64,000 nt of DNA from Stutzerimonas stutzeri. Lineage in GTDB: Bacteria; Pseudomonadota; Gammaproteobacteria; Pseudomonadales; Pseudomonadaceae. This document shows positions 46,180-55,735 of the stretch, piece after piece (the first letter of the stretch is position 1; each line of letters begins with the position of its first letter). The stretch is from NCBI RefSeq assembly GCF_024448955.1, contig NZ_JAMOIH010000011.1, positions 108,553-172,552 of the forward strand. The letters are read 5' to 3'. The notes under the pieces were generated by a model. That model saw nothing but the letters and a program-made list of their open reading frames with translations, was not told the DNA's origin and did no database searches. A program made the translations under genes and the position numbers.

Positions 46180-46484
46180 TGCGTGCCACCCTCTTCCTAG
46201 CGACTCCCTTGGCTCTGCTGCTCGCCGCCACCCCGGCGGCGAGTCGCGACCTCGATCAGGACGAAGCCCTGCGGCTGCGCCGCGAGGGGCTGATCATGCC
46301 GCTCGAAGCGCTCTTGCAGCGCGCCATGGAGCGCTATCCGGGAGCCCGGCTGCTGGAAGCAGAGCTGGAAGAAGATGACGGCATCTATGTGTATGAAATC
46401 GAACTGCTGACCACCAACGGCATCGCCCGCGAGCTGGAAATCGACGCGCGCGATGGCCGTCTGCTCAAGGATGAAGAAGACTGA
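46179..46484 (+). CDS. Periplasmic PepSY-domain protein, second gene of the operon
   Basis: A 101-residue precursor, clearly a paralogue of the preceding gene: the mature part starts [17 protein letters not shown] and ends [15 protein letters not shown] in the same register. The signal peptide ends AAS near residue 22. Start and stop overlap neighbours by one base each (TAATG and TGATG), so all four genes are probably made together. Its acidic residues could bind metal, which is inference. Confidence 0.87.
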   Translation: MRATLFLATPLALLLAATPAASRDLDQDEALRLRREGLIMPLEALLQRAMERYPGARLLEAELEEDDGIYVYEIELLTTNGIARELEIDARDGRLLKDEED

Positions 46485-47149
46485 TGCGCCTGCTACTGGT
46501 CGAAGACAATGTGCCACTGGCAGACGAACTGATCGCCAGCCTCACCCGCCAAGGTTATGCGATCGACTGGCTCGCTGATGGCCGCGACGCCGATTACCAG
46601 GGCGGCAGCGAACCCTATGACCTGATCGTTCTGGACCTCGGCCTGCCCGGCAAACCGGGGCTCGAGGTATTGCGCGCCTGGCGCGCGCGCGGCCTGGCAA
46701 CGCCAGTGCTGATTCTCACCGCCCGCGACTCCTGGGCCGAACGCATCGAGGGGCTGAAGGCCGGCGCCGACGATTACCTGACCAAACCCTTCCATCCCGA
46801 AGAATTGCTGCTGCGCATCCAGGCGCTGTTGCGCCGTACCCATGGCGTGGCCAACCAACCACTGTTGCAGGTCGGCGGGCTGGCGTTGGACGAAGCGCGC
46901 CAGCGCTGCAACAAGGACGGCGAGGACATCGACCTGACCGCCGGCGAGTTCCGCCTGTTGCGCTATTTCATGCTGCATGCAGGTCAGCTGCTTTCCAAAA
47001 CCCAGCTGGCCGAGCATCTCTACGACGGCGAAACCGAGCGCGACTCCAATGTCATCGAAGTGCACGTCAACCGCCTGCGCGGCAAGCTCGGCCGTGAGCT
47101 GATCGAAACCCGTCGCGGTCAGGGCTACCGCTTCGGCGGCACGCCTTGA
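46484..47149 (+). CDS. OmpR/PhoB-family response regulator (BqsR/CarR/QseB-like)
   Basis: A 221-residue regulator with an N-terminal receiver (phospho-acceptor Asp51 in [10 protein letters not shown], Thr and Lys in LTARD and LTKPF) and a C-terminal winged helix ([19 protein letters not shown], then [17 protein letters not shown] sequence). It is coupled to the following kinase by a TTGA overlap. Neighbouring PepSY genes resemble the P. aeruginosa bqsPQRS arrangement, so an Fe(II)- or calcium-type signal is a fair hypothesis. Confidence 0.92.
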   Translation: MRLLLVEDNVPLADELIASLTRQGYAIDWLADGRDADYQGGSEPYDLIVLDLGLPGKPGLEVLRAWRARGLATPVLILTARDSWAERIEGLKAGADDYLTKPFHPEELLLRIQALLRRTHGVANQPLLQVGGLALDEARQRCNKDGEDIDLTAGEFRLLRYFMLHAGQLLSKTQLAEHLYDGETERDSNVIEVHVNRLRGKLGRELIETRRGQGYRFGGTP

Positions 47150-48474
47150 GGTCGATTCAGCGCAGCCTCAGTCTCGGGCTGGTCTGCGCCCTGCTGCTGG
47201 TCGGCCTGCTGCTGGTGCAGAGCAGTCTGTGGCTGTTCGAGTCAGGTTTGCGGCGCAACCTGGCGACCGACCTGCGCGAGGAAACCGAAGGCCTACTGAT
47301 CGCGGTGGTCCAGGGCACCGAAGGTTTCAAGCTGGACTCGAGCCGGCTGAACCCGCGTTATCAGCGGGCGTTTTCCGGCCACTATTTCCGTATCGAGCTG
47401 CCCGAGCGCAGCTGGCGATCGCGCTCGCTGTGGGACGCCGAACCGCTGTGGCCGACGCGCAATGGCTTGGCTAACAATCTGCTGGAAGGTCCGCAGCAAC
47501 AGCGGCTGCTGGCCTATCGCGCCGAATATCGCCGCGATGGCCAACGCATCGTCATCAGCGTCGCGCGCGATTACACGCCGGTTCTCAAAAGCTTCGCTCA
47601 GGTTCGGCTTGGCGGGCTGGGGCTGATCGGCGTGGCACTGCTGGCGTTCCTGCTGTTGCAACGCTACGCCGTGAAGCTCGCCATGCGCCCGCTGGAACGT
47701 GCTCGCCAGCAAATCGCGCAGCTGCAGCAGGGCCAGCGCCAGCAGCTGGATATCCAGGCGCCAATCGAACTGCAGCCGCTGGTGGATCAGATCAATCGCC
47801 TGCTGGCGCACACCGACGACACCCTCAAGCGTTCGCGGCACGCGCTGGGCAATCTAGGCCATGCGTTGAAGACACCGCTGGCGGTGCTCGGCAGCCTCAC
47901 GCAGCGCGAGGAGCTGACCGCCTATCCGCAATTACAGAAGGACCTGCGGGAACAGCTGGCGCAGATCCAGCAACGCGTCTCCCGCGAGTTGGGCCGCGCC
48001 CGCCTGGCTGGCGAGGTGTTACCCGGCGCCTATTTCAATTGCCAGGAAGAACTCGCGCCGCTCTTCGAAACGCTGAAGATGATTCACCGCCGTGATCTCA
48101 ATCTGCATTGGAAAACGCATCCGGATTGCCGCCTTCCCTGGGACCGCGAGGACATGCTCGAACTGCTCGGCAATCTCTTGGACAATGCCTGTAAATTCGC
48201 CCGTTCGGAGGTGCTGCTGAGCATCGATCAGACGCCGGATGGCTATCTCATTCAGGTCGAGGACGACGGACCGGGAATCCCCGCCGACCGCCGCGAAGCG
48301 GTAATGGAGCGCGGCACTCGCCTGGATGAGCGTGCCGAAGGGCATGGTCTGGGGCTTGGCATCGTGCGGGATATTCTGACGGCCTGGAACGGCCGGCTAT
48401 CGCTGGAACAGAGCGATCTGGGCGGATTGCGGGCGTGCATTCATCTGCCGACGCAACAGCGTGGGCGAAGCTAA
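47146..48474 (+). CDS. Sensor histidine kinase with periplasmic RExxE motif (BqsS/CarS-like)
   Basis: A 442-residue inner-membrane kinase. TM1 is residues ~8-30 and TM2 ~155-175. The periplasmic part begins [14 protein letters not shown], giving an RExxE motif at Arg44-Glu48, the motif reported to be needed for Fe(II) sensing by BqsS. A HAMP-like linker follows, then the H-box with His239 in [13 protein letters not shown]-box LLDNACKFA, and the G-boxes DDGPGIP and GHGLGLGI. Translation starts at TTG overlapping the regulator stop; no ATG fits better. Confidence 0.9.
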   Translation: MRSIQRSLSLGLVCALLLVGLLLVQSSLWLFESGLRRNLATDLREETEGLLIAVVQGTEGFKLDSSRLNPRYQRAFSGHYFRIELPERSWRSRSLWDAEPLWPTRNGLANNLLEGPQQQRLLAYRAEYRRDGQRIVISVARDYTPVLKSFAQVRLGGLGLIGVALLAFLLLQRYAVKLAMRPLERARQQIAQLQQGQRQQLDIQAPIELQPLVDQINRLLAHTDDTLKRSRHALGNLGHALKTPLAVLGSLTQREELTAYPQLQKDLREQLAQIQQRVSRELGRARLAGEVLPGAYFNCQEELAPLFETLKMIHRRDLNLHWKTHPDCRLPWDREDMLELLGNLLDNACKFARSEVLLSIDQTPDGYLIQVEDDGPGIPADRREAVMERGTRLDERAEGHGLGLGIVRDILTAWNGRLSLEQSDLGGLRACIHLPTQQRGRS

Positions 48475-48509
48475 ACCGGGAGGCGAAGAACAGCGGATGG
48501 AGCGGGGAA

Positions 48510-48725
48510 TCACTGTGCGCGGGCCAGCTCGTTGCGCATGTCTTCCAAAATGGTTTCGACCAACAGGCCGTTCTGTACCTGCCGCCCCGAGACCATTCGA
48601 ATGGCTTCGGTACCGTTGATGGGATAGCCGATACGGACAACCAGATATCCATCGTCCTGCGGCTCTACTCGGGTCTTATAGTCAGGAGGGAAATGATCGG
48701 CAAGGTGGCGGGACAGGGTTTTCAT
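48510..48725 (-). CDS. Small protein of unknown function, possibly DUF1652-like
   Basis: A 71-residue protein starting MKTLSRHLADHFPPDYK, with a GAGG ribosome site before the ATG. The centre (DDGYLVVRIGYPINGTEAI) and the C-terminal helix ending LEDMRNELARAQ recall the short Pseudomonas DUF1652 proteins, but the match is from memory and weak. It converges with the sensor kinase gene. A longer version with 29 extra N-terminal residues is possible but lacks a good ribosome site. Confidence 0.6.
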   Translation of the reverse strand: MKTLSRHLADHFPPDYKTRVEPQDDGYLVVRIGYPINGTEAIRMVSGRQVQNGLLVETILEDMRNELARAQ

Positions 48726-49202
48726 GAATGCCTCAGGCGCTGGGTCTGACACAAAGACCCAGCAATGGACGAGGAGATTCCAACCGCTCATCGGATGACC
48801 GTCTATCGACAAGAAACTGTAACCTTCGATACCCGTCAGGCTCAGTTCCCTTCGCTACGTTTATGAGCAGTCAAAGCCACTCACGATGACGCTGTCCACG
48901 GTCGGCTGTATTGAAGTGCGGCTTGAATATAGGTAGGTTCGCGCGCACGTCGAACCGGCGGTCAACCCTACGCGAGGCTGAGAGCGGAGCAGAAGGCAAT
49001 CATCGAAACCGACTACGGAATGGAGAGCGGCGTGCTGTGCCTCGAGAGGAGTGGAGCGCGGGTTCAGTATGCGCTGCAGCGTTATCAGGCAATGCGGCGG
49101 CGCAGTGGATTCAGGTGGCGAGTCTGCAGAAATTGAAGAGGTGGTTTGCATTGATGAGCCCGCCACACCGCATCGTGCTCCGTTGGGTCCCCCTCGCTTT
49201 GG

Positions 49203-49225
49203 GTAGGAGCGAGCTTGCTCGCGAA
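49203..49225 (+). repeat. REP element
   Basis: A complete standard core (gtaggagcgagcttgctcgcgaa by position) stands alone in the 1.3-kb non-coding stretch from 48726 to 50022. Confidence 0.85.
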
Positions 49226-49286
49226 ATTGTGCTGACGGCACCACCCTATTTATATGACGCCGCGCTTGAGGCGCCCCAGACCTCAG

Positions 49287-49865
49287 GTTTCGCCCTGCTG
49301 GGCGCCTCACTTTTTTCAAACGCCGGAAGGCCGGCCCCCAAAAAAGTAAGCAAAAACGCTTGCTCCTGCACCGGACTAGGCGTCCCCGGTTCGCTGCGCT
49401 CGACTTCCCTCATTCCATCCTCGTTCCGGGGGCCGGCGTACAAGGGCCATCCATACCGATGGCGGCCCCGACCCTTTACGCCTCTCGCGGCATCCATGCC
49501 GCTCGCTCCCCTCCACCACGAGAATTCCATTCGGCCTCCTGAAAGGGGCGTTCGGTGTCGTCTGGTAGATCGTACGCATGGGTACAAGCAAAGCGATTTG
49601 CTTCTACCGCTATTTAGGAACTTTCAGACAACTCGGACTAAATTCCCCTTCAGGAGGCCGAACGTAGGCGCGGCGCAGGGGGACGCGAGGCATGGATGCC
49701 GAGCGAGGAGCGATGGGACATGGATGCCCCTTCGCGACGACCCCCGGAGCGGCACCGGAGCGAGGGAAGTTTTGCGAAGCAAAACCCGGATGTTGGGATG
49801 GCCTTCTTTTTGGTTACTTTTTCTTGGCCACTCAAGAAAAAGTGACTCGCCCAGCAGGGCGAAAC
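49287..49865. repeat. 579-bp non-coding element with inverted-repeat ends
   Basis: The ends are 29-bp inverse copies with two mismatches (from gtttcgccctgctgggcg..). Homology between the two arms runs inward: each passes an A/T-rich hairpin region and ends with ttcggcctcctgaa(a)gggg, at about 49530 on the left and 49644-49665 on the right. The right arm has an extra palindrome (actttttcttggcc..aagaaaaagt). The element thus looks like two inverted copies of a ~250-280-bp unit around a ~110-bp centre. The frames crossing it have no family likeness and no ribosome sites. Confidence 0.75.
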
Positions 49866-49922
49866 CACTGCCTCAGCCAAGCACGATAAACAGCCGCGGC
49901 CACCAAACCCAAAGACACAAGC

Positions 49923-49945
49923 TTCGCGAGCAAGCTCGCTCCTAC
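49923..49945 (-). repeat. REP element upstream of sbcD
   Basis: A complete left-pointing REP core lies 77 bases before the sbcD start, in the same non-coding stretch as the 579-bp element. Confidence 0.85.
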
Positions 49946-50022
49946 GAAAGCCCCTCACGAAACGTGCGCGGTAACCGCGAGGTGGAGCCGCGCCCACTCC
50001 CAATCAAAAAGACTCTTTCCGT

Positions 50023-51255
50023 ATGCGCCTGATCCACACTTCCGACTGGCACCTTGGCCAAACCCTCCACGGCCAGGACCGCGACTACGAACACGCGCAG
50101 TTCCTCGCCTGGCTGCTCGACCAGCTCGTCGCCCACGCAGCAGACGCCCTGCTCATCGCCGGCGACATCTTCGACACGGTCAATCCGCCGCTCAAGGCCC
50201 AGGAACGCCTGTACGACTTCATCGTCCGCGCCCACGAGAAGCTGCCGCAACTGGACATCGTGATGATCGCCGGCAACCACGACTCCGGCGGCCGCATCGA
50301 GTTACCGGCACCGCTGATGAAGCGCTTGAATGCCCATGCCGTCGGCCGAATCAGTTGGATCGCCGAAGGACAGCTCGACCACGGCCGGCTGCTAGTACCG
50401 CTGCACGATGCCAACGGCCAGATCGCCGCCTGGTGCCTGACCCTGCCCTTCCTGCGTCCGGCAGAAGTTACGGGCTTCGATACCGGCGATGACTACATGA
50501 CCGGCATCCGCCACGTCCATCAACGTCTGATCGCCGCCGCCGAAGCCGCGCGCCAGCCCGGTCAGGCGCTGATCGCCATGAGCCACGCGCACATGGCCGG
50601 CGGCGCGGTGTCGGAAGAATCGGAACGTAACATCGTTATCGGTAACGCCGAAGCGCTGCCAGCCAGCCTGTTTCCCGAATCCATCGCCTATGTCGCGCTC
50701 GGCCACTTGCACAAGCCGCAGCAGGTCGCCGGCCAGGCGCGCATCCGCTATAGCGGCTCGCCGCTGCCGCTGTCGTTCGCCGAGGTGAATTACCCGCATC
50801 AGGTCCTGCTGGTCGAACTCGATGGCGATCGCCTGAAAGATGTCGAAAGCCTGCCGGTGCCGCGTGCGGTGGAGATGATCCGCATCGGTCGCGCGCCGCT
50901 GGCTGAAGCGATCGCCGCACTGGAGGCGTTGCCTCAGGTCGGCCTGTTCAGCGAGAACCTGCCCTGGCTGGAAGTGCGCGTGCTGCTCGACGAGCCGCTG
51001 CCGGACCTGCGCCAGCGCATCGAAACGGCGATCACCGGAAAGGCCTGCCGGCTGGTGCGCATCGCCAGTGAGTACGCTGGCAAGCGCGGCGAGGCGAAAT
51101 CTGAAGTGCTGCTCGGCCTCGACCAGATCAGCCCGCAGGAGCTGTTCGCCCGCGCCTGGGAAGAACAGTTCGGCAACCCGCCGGACGAACAGGCCATGGA
51201 CGACTTCGCCAGCCTGCTGCAAACCGTGGAGTTTGGCGAAGGAGACGACAGATGA
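50023..51255 (+). CDS. sbcD: Exonuclease subunit SbcD
   Basis: SbcD is the Mre11-type nuclease of the SbcCD complex, which cleaves DNA hairpins and palindromes. The 410-residue protein has the metallophosphoesterase motifs in order: TSDWHLGQ (start), GDIFD, GNHDSGGR and SHAHMAGG. The ATG follows TTTCCGT without a strong ribosome site, but the family start RLIHTSDWHLG fixes it. It overlaps sbcC by four bases (ATGA). The region just upstream is unusually rich in palindromes. Confidence 0.96.
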   Translation: MRLIHTSDWHLGQTLHGQDRDYEHAQFLAWLLDQLVAHAADALLIAGDIFDTVNPPLKAQERLYDFIVRAHEKLPQLDIVMIAGNHDSGGRIELPAPLMKRLNAHAVGRISWIAEGQLDHGRLLVPLHDANGQIAAWCLTLPFLRPAEVTGFDTGDDYMTGIRHVHQRLIAAAEAARQPGQALIAMSHAHMAGGAVSEESERNIVIGNAEALPASLFPESIAYVALGHLHKPQQVAGQARIRYSGSPLPLSFAEVNYPHQVLLVELDGDRLKDVESLPVPRAVEMIRIGRAPLAEAIAALEALPQVGLFSENLPWLEVRVLLDEPLPDLRQRIETAITGKACRLVRIASEYAGKRGEAKSEVLLGLDQISPQELFARAWEEQFGNPPDEQAMDDFASLLQTVEFGEGDDR

Positions 51256-54200
51256 AGATTCTCGCCATCCGCCTGAAGAACCTCGCCTCGCTCGCTGGCG
51301 AGCAGGTCATCGACTTCACCGCCGAGCCGCTGGCCAGTGCCGGGCTGTTCGCAATCACCGGGCCGACCGGCGCCGGCAAGAGCACCATTCTCGATGCGCT
51401 GTGCCTAGCGCTGTTCGGCAGCACGCCGCGGCTGGACAACGTCTCGCCGCTGAACAAAGTGCCGGACGGCGACGCCGAAATCGGCGGCGGCGACGAGCGC
51501 AACCTGCTGCGCCGCGGTTGCGGCAGCGGTTATGCCGAGGTGGATTTCATCGGCGTCGACGGCCACCGCTACCGTGCGCGCTGGGAGGTCAAGCGCGCCC
51601 GCGAGAAGACCGACGGCCGCCTGCAGGCCAGTAGCCAAAGCCTCACCGATCTGGACAGCGGGCAACTGCTGGCCAGCGGCAAGAAACGCGAATTCCGCGA
51701 ACTGCTCGAAGCCCGCCTGGGTTTGAACTTGGCGCAATTCACCCGCGCCGTACTCCTTGCGCAGAGCGAATTCGCCGCCTTCCTCAAGGCCGACGACAAC
51801 GAGCGCGGCACCCTGCTGGAAAAGCTCACCGACACCGGCCTCTACAGCCGCATCGGGCAAGCCGCCTTCGAAGCGGCCAAGTGCGCCCGCGAAGCGCTGG
51901 CGCAACTGCAACAGCAGGCCGGCGGCGTGCAACCGCTGGAACCCGAGGCACGCCAGGCGCTGGAAGCCCAGCACAACCAGCAGACGAATGAACTGAAAAG
52001 CCTGCAGCAACAGCTCAAGGCACTGGAACAGCAGCACCAGTGGCTGGCAGAGCTGCGGCGTCTGGAAAGCGACCGCAGCGCCGCGCGCACTCAATTGCAG
52101 GAGGCCGAAGACGAGCACGAACGCCTCGCCGACGCCCGGCGCATCCTCGCGCTGTTCGAACAACTGGCGCCGCAGCGCCACCGCTTCATCCGCGCGAGCG
52201 AACTCTCGCCGTTGCTAGCGAAGACCGACGAAACCCTTGTCCGCCACGAGCGCGAGCAGGCTGAAGTACAGCGCCGCCTCGATGAACTGGAACAGGCCTG
52301 CCATGCTGCGAAAGAGGCACTTGAAGCCGCCGAACAAGCACTCAAATCCGCCGTACCGGCGCTCGCCCAGGCGCGGCGTGACGAAGAACGGCTAAGCCAC
52401 CTCGGTAACGACCTGCGTGAAGCTCACGAGCACGCCGAGCAGACTGAAGCGGCCACCAAGGCTGGCGAGCTGAAACTCGCCCAACTACATCAGCAACAGG
52501 AACAAGCCGCCCAGCAACTCGATGCCCTTGATGAACAGCTCGCCCGCAGCGCCGAGTTGCAACCACTATGCGCGGCCTGGAACGGCTACCGCCCGCGCCT
52601 GCAACAGGCCGTGCAGATCGCTGCCCGCCTGCGCCAGGGCCGCGCGGAACTGCCGGCGCTGGAAACCGCCGCCCTCGCCGCCGAAACCGCCCAGACCAGC
52701 GCGCGCCAGGCGCTCGATGCGTTGCAGGCGCAGATCGGCGGTGAGACCAGCGGGCAACTGGCGCAGCTCACGGCGCAACTCGATACCTGGCGCGCCGCCG
52801 AGCGCGAATTCGAAACCCTGCAGCGCCTCTGGTCGCGCCAGCAGCAGCTCGTCGCGCAGCAGCGCAGTCTGCAAAGCGAACAGAACCGCCAGCAAGGCGA
52901 ACTCGAGGCGCTGACCCAAGCCGGCAAGGCCGCCCGCAACGAACGCGACGACGCGCAAAAGGCGCTGCAACTGGTGCAGGCCCTGCTGGAACGCCAGCGC
53001 CTGGCCCGCAGCGCCAATGTCGAGGCCCTGCGCGCCGCGCTGGTGCCGGGCGAGCCGTGCAACGTCTGCGGCAGCCTCGAGCATCCTTGGCACGACGGCC
53101 AGGCGCTGCTCGCCGCTCTGGATCAGCAGGACGAGTGCGAAGCCGAGCAGGCCCAACGGCATTTGCAGGCCCAGGATCAACGGCTGCAAACGTTGCGCGA
53201 CCAGCACGTCGCCCTGTCTGGCGAGGCCAAACGGAACGCGCAGCGCCTGGCGGAAATCGCCGAGGAACTGGTCCAGCTGCAGCCGCAACTGGCCGCCCTA
53301 TCCGCTCACGCCGAACTGCTGACTCAGGCGGAAACAGAGCAGCAGTCTTGGCTCGACAGTCGGTTGGCCACGCTCAAAGCTGACATCACCGCCGCCAACG
53401 CCCGGCAGCGCGAACTGCTCACCTTGCAGCAGCGCAGCGAAGCCCAGCAGAAGGCCTGGCAGAGCGCTCGGGAAGCGTGCGTCCAGGCCACCCAGGCGCT
53501 GGCTGGGCAACGCGACGCCATTGCCCGCGACGACGCACGGCTCGCCGAGGAGCTGGCCGAGTTCGCCGGTCTATTGCCCGCCGCCCTGCTTGAGCGCTGG
53601 CGCGAGGCGCCCGCCGAAACCTTCATGCAGCTCGATGGCCAGGTCGAGGCACGCCGACAGCAGCTTGAGCAACAGGCGCAGCTGACCGAAGTACGGCAGC
53701 AATGCCAGACCGCGTTGGAGCACGAACAGCTGCAACAGCAACATCGCTTCGAACGGCATCAGGCCTGCGCCGCGCGCCTCACCGAACTGCAAGCCCGCGA
53801 ACAGGCTTGTAGTCAGAGCCTACGCCAAAGTCTGGGTCAGCAACCCAGCGCCCAGGCCTGGCAACAGCAACTGGAACAGACGATCCAGAGTGCTCGCCAG
53901 CAGCAGGCCGAGGTCGACCGGCAACTGAACGAGGCCCGACTCGAACTTACCCGCCTGGCCGGCGAGCAGCAGAATTGCCGTCAACGCCGCGATGAATTGC
54001 TGGCCGAACGCCGTGCACTGGACGAAGAACTCGCAACCTGGCGCCGCGCCCACCCCGAGCTGGACGACGCGACCCTCGCTCAGCTGCTGCATATGGAGGA
54101 CGCCCTGCTCGACGAAGCGCGCCAGCGCCTGCGCGACAACAGCGAACAGCTGGCCCGTTGCCGCGAGCGCCTGGAAGGCTGCGATCAGCGAATCGCCGCG

Positions 54201-54899
54201 CATCGACAACAGCATGCCGAGATGCCGGACGTTGAAAGCCTGGAGCAGCAATTCGCTGCGCAACAGGCCAGCTGCGATCAGGCCGAACGCCACTGCGCCG
54301 AAACCCGCGCCGCGCTGCTCGATGACGACCGACGGCGCAACCAAAGCCTGGCCCTGCTTGAACAAATAGAGGTGGCCACGACCGAACACCAGCGCTGGGG
54401 TCGCATCGCCGCGCTGATCGGATCGAGCGACGGCGGCGCCTTCCGCAAGATCGCCCAGGGCTACAACCTCGACCTTCTTGTACAGCACGCCAACGTCCAG
54501 CTGCGCCAGCTGGCTCGACGCTATCGCCTCAAGCGTGGCGGTAGTCCGCTGGGGCTGCTGGTAATGGATACCGAAATGGGCGATGAGCTGCGCTCGGTGC
54601 ATTCGCTCTCCGGCGGCGAAACCTTCCTCGTCTCGCTGGCACTGGCGCTGGGCCTAGCTTCGATGGCGTCGAGCAAGCTCCGGATCGAGTCCCTGTTCAT
54701 CGATGAAGGCTTCGGCAGCCTCGATCCCGAATCGCTGCAGATCGCCATGGACGCGCTGGACTCATTGCAGGCCCAGGGCCGCAAGGTTGCGGTGATCAGC
54801 CACGTCGCGGAAATGCACGAACGCATTCCGGTGCAGATCCAGGTGCAGCGACAGGGCAACGGGCAGAGCGGGCTGCGGATCTTGGGTGGGGCCGGCTAA
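51252..54899 (+). CDS. sbcC: Exonuclease subunit SbcC
   Basis: SbcC is the Rad50-type ATPase of SbcCD. The 1215-residue protein has a terminal ATPase head with Walker A GPTGAGKSTILDAL (about 37-50) and a very long glutamine- and leucine-rich coiled coil (about 190-1030). The coil is interrupted by the zinc hook EPCNVCGS (Cys603, Cys606). The second half of the head has signature LSGGETFLVSLALALGL and Walker B LFIDEGFGSLD. Length is usual for the Pseudomonas protein. It is coupled to sbcD by ATGA. Confidence 0.96.
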   Translation: MKILAIRLKNLASLAGEQVIDFTAEPLASAGLFAITGPTGAGKSTILDALCLALFGSTPRLDNVSPLNKVPDGDAEIGGGDERNLLRRGCGSGYAEVDFIGVDGHRYRARWEVKRAREKTDGRLQASSQSLTDLDSGQLLASGKKREFRELLEARLGLNLAQFTRAVLLAQSEFAAFLKADDNERGTLLEKLTDTGLYSRIGQAAFEAAKCAREALAQLQQQAGGVQPLEPEARQALEAQHNQQTNELKSLQQQLKALEQQHQWLAELRRLESDRSAARTQLQEAEDEHERLADARRILALFEQLAPQRHRFIRASELSPLLAKTDETLVRHEREQAEVQRRLDELEQACHAAKEALEAAEQALKSAVPALAQARRDEERLSHLGNDLREAHEHAEQTEAATKAGELKLAQLHQQQEQAAQQLDALDEQLARSAELQPLCAAWNGYRPRLQQAVQIAARLRQGRAELPALETAALAAETAQTSARQALDALQAQIGGETSGQLAQLTAQLDTWRAAEREFETLQRLWSRQQQLVAQQRSLQSEQNRQQGELEALTQAGKAARNERDDAQKALQLVQALLERQRLARSANVEALRAALVPGEPCNVCGSLEHPWHDGQALLAALDQQDECEAEQAQRHLQAQDQRLQTLRDQHVALSGEAKRNAQRLAEIAEELVQLQPQLAALSAHAELLTQAETEQQSWLDSRLATLKADITAANARQRELLTLQQRSEAQQKAWQSAREACVQATQALAGQRDAIARDDARLAEELAEFAGLLPAALLERWREAPAETFMQLDGQVEARRQQLEQQAQLTEVRQQCQTALEHEQLQQQHRFERHQACAARLTELQAREQACSQSLRQSLGQQPSAQAWQQQLEQTIQSARQQQAEVDRQLNEARLELTRLAGEQQNCRQRRDELLAERRALDEELATWRRAHPELDDATLAQLLHMEDALLDEARQRLRDNSEQLARCRERLEGCDQRIAAHRQQHAEMPDVESLEQQFAAQQASCDQAERHCAETRAALLDDDRRRNQSLALLEQIEVATTEHQRWGRIAALIGSSDGGAFRKIAQGYNLDLLVQHANVQLRQLARRYRLKRGGSPLGLLVMDTEMGDELRSVHSLSGGETFLVSLALALGLASMASSKLRIESLFIDEGFGSLDPESLQIAMDALDSLQAQGRKVAVISHVAEMHERIPVQIQVQRQGNGQSGLRILGGAG

Positions 54900-54914
54900 G
54901 GGGCTGTGAAGAAA

Positions 54915-54939
54915 CGGGATCGGCAAGGTGCCGATCCCG
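54915..54939. terminator. Hairpin terminator between converging sbcC and cytochrome b561 genes
   Basis: A perfect 10-bp stem (cgggatcggc / gccgatcccg) with a 5-base loop lies between the two stop codons. Read on the minus strand it is followed by TTTCTTC, so it best serves the cytochrome gene but may stop both. Confidence 0.65.
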
Positions 54940-54944
54940 ACCGA

Positions 54945-55469
54945 TCAACGCACCAACGGCAACATGCCCTTGAGCACGTCATCGCGACGTACGTAGTGAT
55001 GCCAGAGGGCAACGGCGGCATGGCCGAGAATCATCGCGAAGAGCACGTACTGCCCGAGGATGTGAACGTCCTTCGCCACGCCACGAACGTTCGATGAGAA
55101 CGGCAGCGGCCCGATCTCCACCAGCCAGAACAAGTTGATCGGCTTGCTGCCGAACAGCAGCCCGGAAATCGGCATCATCAATAGCAGCAGATACAGCAGG
55201 CCATGCCCAGCCTTGGCCGCGAACCGTTGCGCAGGGGACTGTTCGAGCTGTTGTGGCGGGATCTTGCGCCCGCGGTAGGCCAAGCGCAGCAAGGTCAGCA
55301 ACAGCACGACGATGCCCAACGACTTGTGCAACGTGAACACGTCGCCCTTGCCGCCGAGCAGCGATGCGAAGAAATCCGCGCCGTAGGGCAGCGCGATGAT
55401 CAACAGCACCAGCAAGGCGCTGAGCCAGTGGAACGCGATTTGTACGGGAGTAAAACGTGCGGTAGCCAT
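54945..55469 (-). CDS. Cytochrome b561 (CybB family)
   Basis: A 174-residue membrane protein with four hydrophobic segments and the family histidines for two b-type haems: His14 (AFHWLSALL), His48 (LHKSLGI), and others in DVHILGQY and LGHAAVALWHHY. It would move electrons between the quinone pool and an acceptor, possibly superoxide, as shown for E. coli CybB. No partner gene is adjacent. The 266 bases upstream hold no recognised feature. Confidence 0.9.
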   Translation of the reverse strand: MATARFTPVQIAFHWLSALLVLLIIALPYGADFFASLLGGKGDVFTLHKSLGIVVLLLTLLRLAYRGRKIPPQQLEQSPAQRFAAKAGHGLLYLLLLMMPISGLLFGSKPINLFWLVEIGPLPFSSNVRGVAKDVHILGQYVLFAMILGHAAVALWHHYVRRDDVLKGMLPLVR

Positions 55470-55735
55470 CCAGACCTCTTTCTATCCAAGCGCCTCGCAG
55501 CGCAAAAAATCGGCGGCGATTCTCGCTCATAAGGCGGCAATACCCAAGTTAGAGCGTTTTCGCTATGTAACGAGCAGCACAAAAACGGTGCTACGAGCTA
55601 TCGGATTGGCGCGAAGAAACGATGCAACGGTCCGCCGCCCGCCGCAACGACTGGCCATCGCGAGCGCGATAACAACAGACGAACCCAGGCGTTGAGCATG
55701 CTGTCGACAATCTACGTACCACCGAGCCTGCTGCC

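Noticed and set aside
48911..50032. A 373-codon frame through the non-coding stretch before sbcD
   Set aside because: It crosses a REP and both arms of the inverted element, has no ribosome site, and shows no protein family features.
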